Counted from the stretch's first letter, positions 33,996 through 43,075 are shown. The stretch: DNA of 64,000 nt from Mesorhizobium sp. WSM4306 (GCF_007003975.1 NZ_VFTC01000012.1:1-64000), one strand, 5' to 3'. The notes: generated from the letters alone by a model not told the origin. Program-made: numbers and translations.

Positions 33996-36102
33996 GCAGT
34001 CGTGCCATGTCAGCCGCCTTTGACGGCATGCCGATCAGAAAGCCCTGCGCCTCGACGCAGCCAGCCTTGCGCAATATGTCGAGCTGCGCTTCGGTCTCGA
34101 CGCCTTCAGCGGTGACGGTGATGCCGAGCTCGGCGCCAAGCCCGATGATCGTGCGCACGATCGCCGCTGTGTCCCGGTTGTCGATATCATGGATGAACGA
34201 GCGGTCGATCTTGATCTTGTCGACGGGAAAACGCCTGAGATAGCCAAGCGACGAATAGCCGGTGCCGAAATCGTCGAGCGCAATGCGGACGCCGAGTTCG
34301 CGCAGCTGCCTCAGCGTCCGCAGCACCGTCTTGCTCTCATCCATCAGCACGGTTTCGGTGATCTCCAGCTCAAGCCGCCTGGCCGGCACGCCGGAAACGG
34401 CCAGCGCCGAAATCACGCTGCGGGCAAAGTCGGCGCTTCTGATCTGCACGGCCGAGACGTTGACGGCGATCCGCATACCAGGCGGCCAGCCGGCGGCCAC
34501 GCTACAGGCCTGTTTGAGTGCCCATTCGCCCAGCGGCACGATCAGTCCGCTGTCTTCGGCGGCCGCGATGAAATCGTCGGGCGCCACCAGGCCGCGCGTC
34601 GGCGAATTCCACCGCATCAAAGCCTCGGCGCCGACGATTTCGCCTGACGCGATGTTGGTGATCGGCTGGAAGTCCAGGACGAATTCCTGCCGCTTCAGTG
34701 CCGTCTCGAGATCGGTTTCGAGCGCCCGGCGCGCCCGCACCAGGGCATCCATGCCGGGTTCGAAAAAGCGGTAGACGTTGCGGCCTTCGCTCTTGCCGCT
34801 GTAGAGCGCCATGTCGGCATTCTTCAACAGCGTGTCGGCGTCCTTGCCGTCACCGGGATACAGCGCGATGCCAAGGCTGATGCCGACATGCATGTCGCGG
34901 CCCTTGTCGCGAAACGGCTGGCTGACGACAGCGACGATGCGCTTTGCCAGTTGTTCCGCATCGGTGGCGCCTTTGGGATTGAACTGCAGGATGGCGAACT
35001 CGTCGCCGCCGAGACGGGCGACCACATCGGTGTCGCTGCGCAGGCTGTGCCGCAGCCGTTCGGCCACGCATTTCAGCAGCCAGTCGCCGGCCGGGTGTCC
35101 CCAGGTGTCGTTGACGGCCTTGAAGCGATCAAGGTCGAGCGAGAAGATCGCCAGCGGAGCAGCAGGGGTTTCGCCAAGCGCCTGGTCGAGCCGCTCGCGG
35201 AACATCGAGCGGTTGGGCAGGTCGGTCAGCGTGTCGTGATGGGCAAGGTGGCTCATGCGCTCTTCGGCGCGCCGGCGCTCGGTGATGTCTTCGAACGTCG
35301 CCACCCAGCCCCCGCCGGCAAGCGGCCGGCGCGCAATCAGCAATGTTCGGCCATCGGCAAGGATGCGATTTGTCGAGCGCGTTTCGCCGGCTTGCAGGCT
35401 GGCCCTGGTCTTGGAGATCTCGCCGTCGATGTCGATCGACGGATAGATGCGCAGACGCACCATCTGTTCGAGCAGGGCGCGCTGGCTCATGCCGAGCGGG
35501 AAGTCGCTGGGCGTGACGTTGTAGAGGTCGAAGAAGCGCTGGTTGCGCACGATCAGCGTACCGTCGGCGTCATACATCAGCAGGCCTTGCGACATGTTGG
35601 CGAGCGCCGCATCGAAGCGGCGGTGCTGCTCCTTCAATTCCTGCTCGGCCCGCCTTTGCTCCGTGATGTCCTCATAGATCGACACCCAGCCGCCCGAGGC
35701 CAGCGGCCGGTGCGTGATGGAAACGATACGGCCGTCCGACAGTATTTCCTCATAGGTCGAGGCTTGCGCGCGCTCGATATAGGGCTTGCGGATGGCATAG
35801 AGGTCTGCGGCGCTCTGCGAGGCGACGCCGATGTCGACGCTGTGCTGGAGAATATCCAGGAACGCGATGCCGGGCCGCACGATCTTCGCATCGAGGGAAA
35901 AGATGCTGAGATAGTTGCGGTTGCAGATGATCATCCGCTCGTCGGCATCGAACATGCACAGCCCATGCGACATGTTCTCGACGGCCGCCGAAAAGCGCTC
36001 GTTCTGGTGGCGCAATTCGTCCGCGATCTGCCGTGGCGCGGCAACGCCTCCGGCTCCCCGTCTGCGGACGGGCGAACCACCCTTGACGTGCGCAACGGAC
36101 AT
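33964..36102 (-). CDS. PAS-PAS-GGDEF-EAL cyclic-di-GMP signalling protein
   Basis: A 712-residue soluble protein with two PAS domains (about 30-150 and 160-280; VENMSHGLCMFDADERM and LANMSQGLLMYDADG), a GGDEF domain (about 285-445, motif GGDEF 365-369) and an EAL domain (about 455-705, E493-A494-L495 and DDFGTGYSSLGYL). Both catalytic motifs are complete, so it may make or degrade c-di-GMP. No RxxD inhibitory site is seen five residues before GGDEF (it reads SDTD), so product inhibition of the GGDEF part may be lost. No membrane helix or receiver domain is present. Confidence 0.93.
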   Translation of the reverse strand: MSVAHVKGGSPVRRRGAGGVAAPRQIADELRHQNERFSAAVENMSHGLCMFDADERMIICNRNYLSIFSLDAKIVRPGIAFLDILQHSVDIGVASQSAADLYAIRKPYIERAQASTYEEILSDGRIVSITHRPLASGGWVSIYEDITEQRRAEQELKEQHRRFDAALANMSQGLLMYDADGTLIVRNQRFFDLYNVTPSDFPLGMSQRALLEQMVRLRIYPSIDIDGEISKTRASLQAGETRSTNRILADGRTLLIARRPLAGGGWVATFEDITERRRAEERMSHLAHHDTLTDLPNRSMFRERLDQALGETPAAPLAIFSLDLDRFKAVNDTWGHPAGDWLLKCVAERLRHSLRSDTDVVARLGGDEFAILQFNPKGATDAEQLAKRIVAVVSQPFRDKGRDMHVGISLGIALYPGDGKDADTLLKNADMALYSGKSEGRNVYRFFEPGMDALVRARRALETDLETALKRQEFVLDFQPITNIASGEIVGAEALMRWNSPTRGLVAPDDFIAAAEDSGLIVPLGEWALKQACSVAAGWPPGMRIAVNVSAVQIRSADFARSVISALAVSGVPARRLELEITETVLMDESKTVLRTLRQLRELGVRIALDDFGTGYSSLGYLRRFPVDKIKIDRSFIHDIDNRDTAAIVRTIIGLGAELGITVTAEGVETEAQLDILRKAGCVEAQGFLIGMPSKAADMARLLKSKAASRPA

Positions 36103-36168
36103 GAGGCGTACCTGCTGACCGTGATCGAACCCGGTACTGTGGTTACCGCTGGTTAATTTAGCGTATGT

Positions 36169-36807
36169 TCACTGCGCCGAATGCACAGCAACCGTTGCCT
36201 GGCGCTGCTTTTCGAGCGTCGCATAACGCTTGAGGAAGGCAGCCTGCGCCGAGGTCACCGAGCGCGGCGTGAAATCGAAGCGGTCGGCATTGAAGCCGCG
36301 CGGCCGGCCGAAGAACTCGGTTGCCTCCGCGGTCGAAAAGCCGGCAAGCAGCGTCGCTTCATAATAGGCAGCGATCTGGTCGGCGCGCTTGATCTCCTTG
36401 CGCAGGCCGACGCCGAGTTCGGCCGGCAGCGAAAAGCGCTGGTGGATGGCGCGCTGGAGGCGCAACTCGCAATCCTTGTAGGAGCCGCCCATCACCGATT
36501 TGAACGGCGAGATCATGTCGCCGATGACATATTCCGGCGCGTCGTGCAGCAGGGCCGCCAGCCGCGCATTGGCCGAGGCGTCCGGCTGCAATTCGCCAAA
36601 AAGCGCCTCGACCAGCAGCGAATGCTGGGCAACCGAAAAGGCGTGATCGCCGCGTGTCTGACCATTCCAGCGGGCGACACGGGCAAGCCCGTGGGCGATG
36701 TCGGAGATTTCGATGTCGAGCGGCGAGGGATCGAGCAGGTCGAGTCGCCGTCCCGACAGCATGCGCTGCCAGGCGCGCGGTGGCGCCCCGACACGGTCGG
36801 CCGCCAT
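36169..36807 (-). CDS. HD-domain phosphohydrolase (YfbR-like)
   Basis: A 212-residue HD-superfamily protein. The pattern is H (AFSVAQHSLLVEAL), HD (AALLHDAPEYVIGD) and a later D (KRADQIAAYYEATL), as in YfbR 5'-deoxynucleotidases. It begins at ATG 36807, which shares a base with the ygfZ stop (TGATG), so it is coupled to that gene. The substrate is inferred, not shown. Confidence 0.85.
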   Translation of the reverse strand: MAADRVGAPPRAWQRMLSGRRLDLLDPSPLDIEISDIAHGLARVARWNGQTRGDHAFSVAQHSLLVEALFGELQPDASANARLAALLHDAPEYVIGDMISPFKSVMGGSYKDCELRLQRAIHQRFSLPAELGVGLRKEIKRADQIAAYYEATLLAGFSTAEATEFFGRPRGFNADRFDFTPRSVTSAQAAFLKRYATLEKQRQATVAVHSAQ

Positions 36808-37667
36808 CAGGCGTCCTCCGCGTCGACCGCTTCCCTGGGAAAGCTGAACTTTGCCCAGGCCGGAATGGCGAGCGAAACAGCGACGTCACCCGCCAGGATC
36901 GGTTGCCCGGCATCGAGCGCCGCCTTGACCCGGTCGATGCGGGCAACGGCTAGGCCGATGGAGCCTTTGCTCGAGCCGAGCGTGCCGACCGGCCGCCCCG
37001 CCACCGTCAGTTCCGTGCCCGGCGCGGGCAAAGCATTGTCGGCCGAAACGATCAGCACGCGCCGTCTGGCGGTGCCGCGATGCTGCATGCGCGAGACCAC
37101 TTCCTGGCCGACATAGCAGCCCTTCTTGAAGCCGACCCCGCCGGTCTCGTCGAGCAGCACGTCATGCGGGAAGGCGTCGCCGAGCTGGTAGTCCGGCCCG
37201 CTTTCGGCAATGCCGTGGGCGATGCGCAGGGTTTGCCATGCAGCCGGATCGCCGCCTTCGGATACGCCTCCATAGGAGCGGCTGACGGCTACGTCACGGA
37301 AGCGGGTATCGGCAAGTGCCGTTGAATCAGAATGTGAAGCGGTTGAATCATCGCCCCATGCAACCGTCACAAGCAATTGATCCCGCTTGGCAATCTCGGC
37401 CTTGGCGCGCAGCTTGTAAAGCATCAGCCGGCGCACGAAATCGTCTGCGACGTCGGCCCGGCATTCCAGCTGGAAGCTGCTTTCGCCGCTGCGCGAGATC
37501 AGAAAATCGAACAGGATCTTGCCTTGCGGCGTCAGCAGCGCACCCGGTTTGACCTCTTCGGCCTTCAGCAAATCGAGGTCGGTGGTGAGGATGTTCTGCA
37601 GGAAATGCTCGGCATCCGGGCCTGACACGGAAATGAGCGCGCGGTTTTCGAGCTGGGCAAAGTGCAT
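36807..37667 (-). CDS. ygfZ: Folate-binding protein YgfZ (iron-sulfur maintenance)
   Basis: A 286-residue protein of the YgfZ/GcvT family, which uses folate to help maintain certain Fe-S enzymes. The hallmark KKGCYVGQEVVSRMQH contains the signature K-G-C-Y-x-G-Q-E cysteine. It begins MHFAQLENRALISVSGPDA at ATG 37667, the family start; the frame is open upstream to 37760 but would overlap the divergent dihydroorotase gene. It is coupled to the HD gene downstream. Confidence 0.92.
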   Translation of the reverse strand: MHFAQLENRALISVSGPDAEHFLQNILTTDLDLLKAEEVKPGALLTPQGKILFDFLISRSGESSFQLECRADVADDFVRRLMLYKLRAKAEIAKRDQLLVTVAWGDDSTASHSDSTALADTRFRDVAVSRSYGGVSEGGDPAAWQTLRIAHGIAESGPDYQLGDAFPHDVLLDETGGVGFKKGCYVGQEVVSRMQHRGTARRRVLIVSADNALPAPGTELTVAGRPVGTLGSSKGSIGLAVARIDRVKAALDAGQPILAGDVAVSLAIPAWAKFSFPREAVDAEDA

Positions 37668-37749
37668 GAGCGGAAAAGAACCTGATCTTGCAAAAGGGTC
37701 GGCCTTTACGTAAGCCGACGATACTCCCCCCGCAAGAGACCGAACGCCC

Positions 37750-39081
37750 ATGGCCAGCACCTACGACCTCATCCTGACAGGTGGCACGGTGGTCAACCAT
37801 GACGGCGAGGGCGCGCGCGACGTCGGCGTCAAGGACGGTCGCATCGCGGCCATCGGCGATCTTAGCCAGGCCTCGGCCGGTGAGACGATCGATTGCCGCG
37901 GCCTGCATATCCTGCCGGGCGTCATCGACAGCCAGGTGCATTTCCGTGAGCCGGGGCTGGAGCACAAGGAAGATCTGGAGACGGGCTCGCGCGCGGCTGT
38001 GTTGGGCGGCGTGACCGCCGTGTTCGAAATGCCCAACACCAACCCGCTGACCACCAGCGAATCAGCGCTTGCCGACAAGGTGCGCCGCGCTACCAGCCGC
38101 ATGCATTGCGACTTTGCCTTCTGGGTTGGCGGCACGCGCGAGAACGCCGGCGATGTCGGCGAACTCGAAAGGCTGCCCGGTGCTGCCGGCATAAAAGTGT
38201 TCATGGGCTCGTCCACCGGCGACCTGCTGGTCGAGGACGACGAGGGTGTGGCATCGATCCTGCGCAACACCCGCCGCCGCGCCGCGTTCCACTCCGAGGA
38301 CGAGTTCCGGCTGCGCGAGCGCCTTGGCCTGCGCGTCGAGGGCGACCCGTCATCGCATCCGGTCTGGCGCGATGAGATCGCCGCCTTGCGCTGTACCGAG
38401 CGCCTTGTCCGCATCGCGCGAAACACCCGCGCGCGCATTCATGTCCTGCACATCTCCACCGCGGAGGAGATCGTCTTCCTCGAACAGCACAAGGACGTCG
38501 CGACCTGCGAGGCGACGCCGCACCATCTGACGCTCGCGGCCGACGACTATGGGCGGCTGGGCACGTTGATCCAGATGAATCCTCCGGTGCGGGCGGCGCG
38601 CCATCGCGACGGCGTTTGGCACGGCATTGCGCAAGGCGTTGTCGACGTGCTCGGCTCCGACCACGCCCCGCACACGCTGGCCGAGAAGGCAAAGCCCTAT
38701 CCGGCGTCGCCGTCGGGGATGACCGGGGTGCAGACGCTGGTGCCGATCATGCTCGACCACGTCAATTCAGGCCGGCTGACCCTGCAGCGCTTCGTCGACC
38801 TGTCCAGCCACGGCCCGCAGCGCATCTTCGGGATGGCCCGGAAAGGCCGCATCGCCGCCGGCTACGACGCCGATTTCACCATCGTCGACATGAAGCGTCG
38901 CGAGACCATCACCAATGCGCAGGCCGGCTCCAAGGCCGGCTGGACGCCCTATGACGGCAAGCTAGTCACCGGCTGGCCGGTCGGCGCCGTCGTGCGCGGC
39001 CGCCGCATCATGTGGGAAGGCGAGGTCGTCACGCCCGGGCAGGGCAGGCCGGTGGAGTTTTCCGAGGCCCTTCCGATATAG
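37750..39081 (+). CDS. pyrC: Dihydroorotase (class I type, PyrC/PyrX-like)
   Basis: A 443-residue amidohydrolase that closes N-carbamoyl-aspartate to dihydroorotate. Metal and substrate residues are in DSQVHFREPG (about 60-69), the region with HISTAEE, ATPHHLTL and DVLGSDHAPH. The C-terminus carries GRIAAGYDADFTIVD. Class I enzymes are about this long. The functional alternative is a related hydantoinase-like protein, but the HFREPG motif supports dihydroorotase. It is divergent from ygfZ and convergent with the next gene. Confidence 0.9.
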   Translation: MASTYDLILTGGTVVNHDGEGARDVGVKDGRIAAIGDLSQASAGETIDCRGLHILPGVIDSQVHFREPGLEHKEDLETGSRAAVLGGVTAVFEMPNTNPLTTSESALADKVRRATSRMHCDFAFWVGGTRENAGDVGELERLPGAAGIKVFMGSSTGDLLVEDDEGVASILRNTRRRAAFHSEDEFRLRERLGLRVEGDPSSHPVWRDEIAALRCTERLVRIARNTRARIHVLHISTAEEIVFLEQHKDVATCEATPHHLTLAADDYGRLGTLIQMNPPVRAARHRDGVWHGIAQGVVDVLGSDHAPHTLAEKAKPYPASPSGMTGVQTLVPIMLDHVNSGRLTLQRFVDLSSHGPQRIFGMARKGRIAAGYDADFTIVDMKRRETITNAQAGSKAGWTPYDGKLVTGWPVGAVVRGRRIMWEGEVVTPGQGRPVEFSEALPI

Positions 39082-39096
39082 CCTGACGGCAAAAAC

Positions 39097-39900
39097 TCAA
39101 TCCCCGGCGACGAAGAATGTCCATTGTCCGGCGGGCGTGATGCCGACGCGGTAGAAGATGTAGGCGCCGAACTGTTTCATGTCGTCATAGTCGCCGGCGG
39201 TGACGATCTTGAACAGTTCGACCCGCTGTTTGGCGTCAAGCTTGTCCAGAGGCAGGGCGAAGAAATACGGCCAGACATAGAGCTCTTGCGGCGTGCCGAC
39301 GTCGACATGGACATAGCCGGCATTGAGCACCTCTTCCAATATGGCGAGGATTTCCTGGCCTTCCTTGTCGCCTGAAAGCCCCTTCAGGAAGGCGATCGGG
39401 TCGCCCTCGATCTCGCCCAGTGACAATTGGGTCATGGTCTCGCCGGTGCCGATCAGGGGCCGCAGCTTCTCGATGTCGCCGCTGACGCAGGCTTCGACCA
39501 TCAGGTCGTGCATGCGCCTGACCGGCTCCGGCAATTTGGAAAGATCGTAGACGACTTCAGGCACCGGCGCATCGGGATCGGCACGCGGGTTGGCCACGCC
39601 GCCATCGTCGGTCGGCCCTTCCGGCTGGCTTTGTTCGGGCTCTGCGGGTGATTTCGGCTGGCTGGCCGCTGGCGGCGTCGTGCCGGGCAGATCGGGCATC
39701 GGCACGGAATTTTCGGATGGCGCCGTCTCACCGTTGGCTGGCGGCGCAGCCGGCGCCGGAAGCTCCTCGCGCTTGATCTCGCTCAGCGCGTGGGCAGGGC
39801 TGCTTGTCAGGACAAGTGCCGGCGGAACCGCGGCGCAGGAAGCGGCAAGCCAGATGCTGAGGACCAGTCCGCGAGGCTGGCCTGACATCGAAAAATTCAC
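39097..39900 (-). CDS. Exported hypothetical protein conserved in rhizobia
   Basis: A 267-residue protein with a signal peptide (residues about 1-38, hydrophobic LVLSIWLAASCAAVPPALVL, ending PAHA-L). A Pro/Ala/Glu-rich region follows (about 40-115), then a globular domain beginning VVYDLSKLPEPVRRMHDLMVEACVSGDIEKLRPLI and ending FFVAGD. I do not recognise a functional family. It is convergent with dihydroorotase with a 15-base gap. The C-terminal domain contains several Trp/Tyr in GTPQELYVWPYFFALPLDKL. Confidence 0.85.
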   Translation of the reverse strand: MNFSMSGQPRGLVLSIWLAASCAAVPPALVLTSSPAHALSEIKREELPAPAAPPANGETAPSENSVPMPDLPGTTPPAASQPKSPAEPEQSQPEGPTDDGGVANPRADPDAPVPEVVYDLSKLPEPVRRMHDLMVEACVSGDIEKLRPLIGTGETMTQLSLGEIEGDPIAFLKGLSGDKEGQEILAILEEVLNAGYVHVDVGTPQELYVWPYFFALPLDKLDAKQRVELFKIVTAGDYDDMKQFGAYIFYRVGITPAGQWTFFVAGD

Positions 39901-40026
39901 CGCTTGCCTCTCCTTGGGCCTGAGCTCCTTCAGGTGCCAGGCATGATGCCCAAACGGCGCGCCGTCGTCAAAGAACCGATCAAGGCGCCGGAGCGCCGGT
40001 TTGCGCCCAGAGGGACGCAGGCAGAT

Positions 40027-40284
40027 CTAGTGGCGCAGCCGCTCCGGCTCGAAAGCGCCGGCGATCACCTTTTCACGCATGCGGTCGAGCAGGGCAAGAG
40101 CTGAAGTCTCGCCATTGGCGCGCAGCATCTCGCCGAACGCCGTTTCAAGTGCTGCCTCGGCGATGATTTCCGGCTCGATGCCGGCCGACAGACCTTCCGC
40201 CCAGGCCTCGCTATGGCTTTCCACCGCGGTCAGGCGCTTTTCTTCCCTGACCAGCGCGTCGATGTCGTTGACGCCATGTTCCAT
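40027..40284 (-). CDS. Small conserved hypothetical protein
   Basis: An 85-residue acidic, mostly helical protein (MEHGVNDIDALVREEKRLT..., ending FEPERLRH). The start is ATG 40284 with AAGGGTGG about nine bases upstream; the frame continues upstream to 40413 but through AT-rich regulatory sequence. No known domain is recognised. A rhizobial hypothetical protein of this length is familiar to me, but its role is not. Confidence 0.7.
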   Translation of the reverse strand: MEHGVNDIDALVREEKRLTAVESHSEAWAEGLSAGIEPEIIAEAALETAFGEMLRANGETSALALLDRMREKVIAGAFEPERLRH

Positions 40285-40617
40285 CGCGATGTCCACCCTT
40301 TTCAAGCGTCGATCCGACGGGTCGGATCCGGCTTGGGCTGTCCCTATCTCCACGCGGGCTAAGTAAGTATTTGTAAATACGTCATTTTTTTGATCGTATT
40401 TGACAAACCTCATCGCCAGCGTTCGGTCCGATTCAAACTTAGCCGATTAGACCGGTGAGCGGGATGAAAACCTTCAGTTTGAGTTAATTCCACATCCGCG
40501 CGCTAACGTTTCGTTAATACTGTTGCCAAAGTGCAACACCAACATTGTATCAACGTGCCGTGGATACAAGGCGGAGGTATACGAAAAGGTGTTGGCTATA
40601 ACGCAGTCCGGCGCTCG
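40285..40617. promoter_or_regulatory. AT-rich regulatory region with a CtrA-like site
   Basis: This 333-bp stretch has no supported gene. It contains CTAA-N7-TTAA at 40503-40517, one base from the CtrA consensus TTAA-N7-TTAA, a GATTC site at 40429, the palindrome GTATTTGTAAATAC (40367-40380) about 83 bases before the small gene, and a 7-bp inverted repeat TTGTATC...GATACAA near 40545-40570. It could be a regulated promoter or carry a small RNA. Confidence 0.35.
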
Positions 40618-40992
40618 TCAGTTGCCGTAGCGCGAGGCAATATCACGCGACAGCGTCTCGCCTTCCTTCATGTAGCGGCTGATGGCCTCGGTCGCTGACG
40701 GCGTGCACTGCGTGTAGGTGCCGCCGAAGGAACGGTAACCGCGATTGAAGCTGGCGATGAAGCGGGCGCGCCGCTCGGGATCTGGATTTTCCGAATCGAT
40801 CAGCTTCTCCATCTCGGTGCGCCACTGGTCGCCCTTTTCGCCGCACAGATTGCGCAGGAAATGCAGCGATCCCAGCACCTCGGCTAGCCGCATCAGCCCA
40901 GGCTCGAACGGCGACTCGGCGGCCAGCGTCGGCTGCACGGCAGCCGTGCTGGCGGCGAGGCATGCGGCGAAGAAGAGCGCGACGCGGGTCAT
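40618..40992 (-). CDS. TIGR02301-family exported protein
   Basis: A 124-residue secreted protein of an alphaproteobacterial family of unknown function. It has a signal peptide (MTRVALFFAACLAASTAAVQPTLA), then LMRLAEVLGSLHFLRNLCGEKGDQWR, FIASFNRGYRSFGGTYTQCTPSA and ISRYMKEGETLSRDIASRYGN, the characteristic conserved blocks with two cysteines. The start is ATG 40992; the longer frame upstream runs into the next gene. It probably forms a transcript with the Nudix gene 49 bases upstream. Confidence 0.85.
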   Translation of the reverse strand: MTRVALFFAACLAASTAAVQPTLAAESPFEPGLMRLAEVLGSLHFLRNLCGEKGDQWRTEMEKLIDSENPDPERRARFIASFNRGYRSFGGTYTQCTPSATEAISRYMKEGETLSRDIASRYGN

Positions 40993-41041
40993 GAGTCTTT
41001 CTGACGAAACAATTTGTCGCCTGCAAGGCGATTCTCTGCGT

Positions 41042-41467
41042 TCAGATACCGGCACCGCTTGAGCCCATAAGCTCCTCAGCGACCTCAAACACATCGCCTG
41101 CGAGCGGCATGTCGGTCATGTCGTTCAGCGTGTAGAAGGCGGCGGTTTCGGCGTCGTCGCTGGCTGTCGCTTCGCCGCCGGCATAGACAGCGCCGAACAC
41201 CGTCAGGAGATAGTCGACCGGGTGATTCTCGCCGCTGCCGTCGATGTGGATGTCCCGAAGCGGACGATAGTCTTTCGCCCGCAGCCCGGTCTCTTCCAGC
41301 AATTCGCGCGCCGCTGCCTGCGCAAGCGTTTCGCCGGGCTCGACCTTGCCGCCGGGAAAGGCATAAACCCCTTGCGACGGCGGCCGCGCCCGCTTGACCA
41401 GAAGCACCGTTCTGCCGCGCACGACGGCGACGGAGACTGCGGGAAGTGTCTTGCGCTGTTCGTTCAT
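41042..41467 (-). CDS. Nudix hydrolase (ADP-ribose pyrophosphatase-like)
   Basis: A 141-residue Nudix protein with box GGKVEPGETLAQAAARELLEETGL (about 39-62) matching Gx5Ex7REUxEExGU. VAVVRGRTVLLVKRA is the typical N-terminal strand. It could process ADP-ribose or other NDP derivatives; the N-terminal KRARPPSQGVYAFPGG resembles MutT-type housecleaning enzymes. It is divergent from the HMCES gene by 123 bases. Confidence 0.9.
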   Translation of the reverse strand: MNEQRKTLPAVSVAVVRGRTVLLVKRARPPSQGVYAFPGGKVEPGETLAQAAARELLEETGLRAKDYRPLRDIHIDGSGENHPVDYLLTVFGAVYAGGEATASDDAETAAFYTLNDMTDMPLAGDVFEVAEELMGSSGAGI

Positions 41468-41590
41468 CGATCGCGATTCGCCTATATGAGGTTAGACCCT
41501 TGTGGACGGCTGGCGGCATCGAGCTTTAGCGGTTGCGCAAGGCCGGTTCCATCGCCACCTTCGCATGACACCATTCAGAGAACTTAGCCC

Positions 41591-42355
41591 ATGTGCGGAC
41601 GCTTTGCCCTGACGGCCACGCCGGACCAGACCGCTGCCTTGCTCGGCCTGGCCGAACTGGAGGATTTTCCGGCCCGCTACAACATCGCGCCGACGCAGCC
41701 GGTGCTGATGGCGCTGTCAGGGCCGCCGCGCATGCCGGGCTCGAATTTTCCCGATCGCCAGGCGATGCTGGTGCGCTGGGGTCTGATCCCGGCCTGGGTC
41801 AAGGACACCAGGGAATTTCCGCTGCTGTTCAATGCGCGCTCGGAAGGAGCGGCGGAGAAGGCCTCGTTCAAAGCCGCCATGCGCCATCGCCGCGGCTTGG
41901 TTCCGGCCTCCGGCTTTTATGAGTGGCAGCAATCGGGCAACGGCAAGAAGGGCCAGCCCTACTGGATACGGCCGAGGAATGGCGGGCTCGTCGCCTTTGC
42001 CGGGCTGATCGAGACCTACGCCGAGCCGGGCGGTTCGGAAATGGATACCGGCGCCATTCTCACCGTCAACGCCAATGCCGGCATCGCCCATATCCATGAC
42101 CGCATGCCGGTGGTCATCGCGCCTGAGGATTTCGCCCGCTGGCTGGACTGCCGCACGCTCGAACCGCGCGACGTGGCCGACCTGCTCAGACCTGCACAGC
42201 CCGATTTCTTCGAGGCTGTGCCGGTCTCCGACCTCGTCAACAAGGTCGCCAACACCGGGCCCGAGATACAGGCCAGGGGCATCGTCGGGCCTGAGCCCGA
42301 GAAGGTCAGGCGCCAGAAGCCCGGCGCGGACGACAGTCAAATGACGCTGTTCTAA
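41591..42355 (+). CDS. SOS-response-associated protein YedK/HMCES (abasic-site crosslinker)
   Basis: A 254-residue SRAP protein that forms a thiazolidine link with abasic sites in single-stranded DNA. Active-site residues are C2 (MCGRF, with the Met removed), N81 (FNARSE), E111 (GFYEW) and H169 (HDRMPVV). All are intact. ATG 41591 is a required start because Cys2 must become N-terminal. It is followed directly by a palindromic repeat. Confidence 0.94.
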   Translation: MCGRFALTATPDQTAALLGLAELEDFPARYNIAPTQPVLMALSGPPRMPGSNFPDRQAMLVRWGLIPAWVKDTREFPLLFNARSEGAAEKASFKAAMRHRRGLVPASGFYEWQQSGNGKKGQPYWIRPRNGGLVAFAGLIETYAEPGGSEMDTGAILTVNANAGIAHIHDRMPVVIAPEDFARWLDCRTLEPRDVADLLRPAQPDFFEAVPVSDLVNKVANTGPEIQARGIVGPEPEKVRRQKPGADDSQMTLF

Positions 42356-42356
42356 T

Positions 42357-42401
42357 GCATGTCGCCCGGAAGTGTGCAGCGGTTCTGGGACAACGACATG
42401 C
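42357..42401. repeat. Short palindromic repeat (GCATGTCG/CGACATGC)
   Basis: Inverted repeat GCATGTCG (42357-42364) and CGACATGC (42394-42401) around AAGTGTGCAGCGGTTCTG. It starts one base after the stop of the HMCES gene, and its core resembles the repeats at 43076 and 57530. Confidence 0.75.
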
Positions 42402-42554
42402 GTCAAACAAAGACTTAGAGCACGACCCCAAGAAACCAGTCTTCGGGAAGAACCTGCTCAATTAGGAAGAGCTGTTGTTTTCAGGCGCGCTCAGGCGCGC
42501 CTCAGCCTTCCGTGCCGGCGTACGCCTTGGCGGCGGCCGGTGCCCGAGCTTTGA

Positions 42555-42710
42555 TCAGGCAGCGCGGGGCGAAGTGATTTTCGGTGCCGGCTTCTTCTTC
42601 TTGGCGGTGTGGAGAAGGGCGGCGACGATGGCGGCCGGACCGATCGCGCGGTAGTGGTTGGCGAGCGCCGGTTGCTTGGCGCGGCTCGATTCCTGCTTGG
42701 TTCGTGACAT
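42555..42710 (-). CDS. Small basic protein of 51 residues
   Basis: A frame of 51 codons on the minus strand with AGGGAAGAG six bases before ATG 42710. The product begins MSRTKQESSRAKQPALANHY, has a short alpha-helix GPAAIVAALLHTAKK and ends in a Lys/Pro-rich tail. There is no signal peptide and no recognised domain. It may interact with nucleic acid because it is strongly basic, but this is a guess from composition. Confidence 0.6.
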   Translation of the reverse strand: MSRTKQESSRAKQPALANHYRAIGPAAIVAALLHTAKKKKPAPKITSPRAA

Positions 42711-43075
42711 CAATCTCTTCCCTGGTAACATTTCCGTGTCTGCGTTTGCCGGCCGAATCTGACCGAATCGTGACCCATGGTGAACTAGCCGGCGAATGTT
42801 TCATGACTGTGCCGACATGTTTAATAAAATGTTTCAGTGCCTCATGACCTGTGATCCAGCTGCGCTTTTGCCGGAAGTTGCGACTTGACGGCAACACCGG
42901 CCAAGGCGATAAAGCCGCCCATGAAAACGTTTTTCGCCATTTGTGGCATTTGCATTATTGGCTAGCCTCACGCTGGTCCGGACGTTTTCGCCTCATCTTT
43001 CCCCAGAGTGGACAAACGCCCCGGCCAGCAGGCTGGAGCCCGATTTGTGCCTCGGCGCAAGGACGGCTCTGCCCA

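Noticed and set aside
34888..36156. 422-codon frame opposite the GGDEF-EAL gene
   Set aside because: Antisense shadow; the real frame has intact PAS, GGDEF and EAL motifs.
40580..40625. 13-codon frame after GGAGG near 40575
   Set aside because: It overlaps the end of the TIGR02301 gene, starts at a GTG with a long spacing and has no support beyond chance.
42921..42965. 14-codon hydrophobic frame MKTFFAICGICIIG
   Set aside because: No convincing ribosome binding site, and very short; could be a chance frame next to the repeat.
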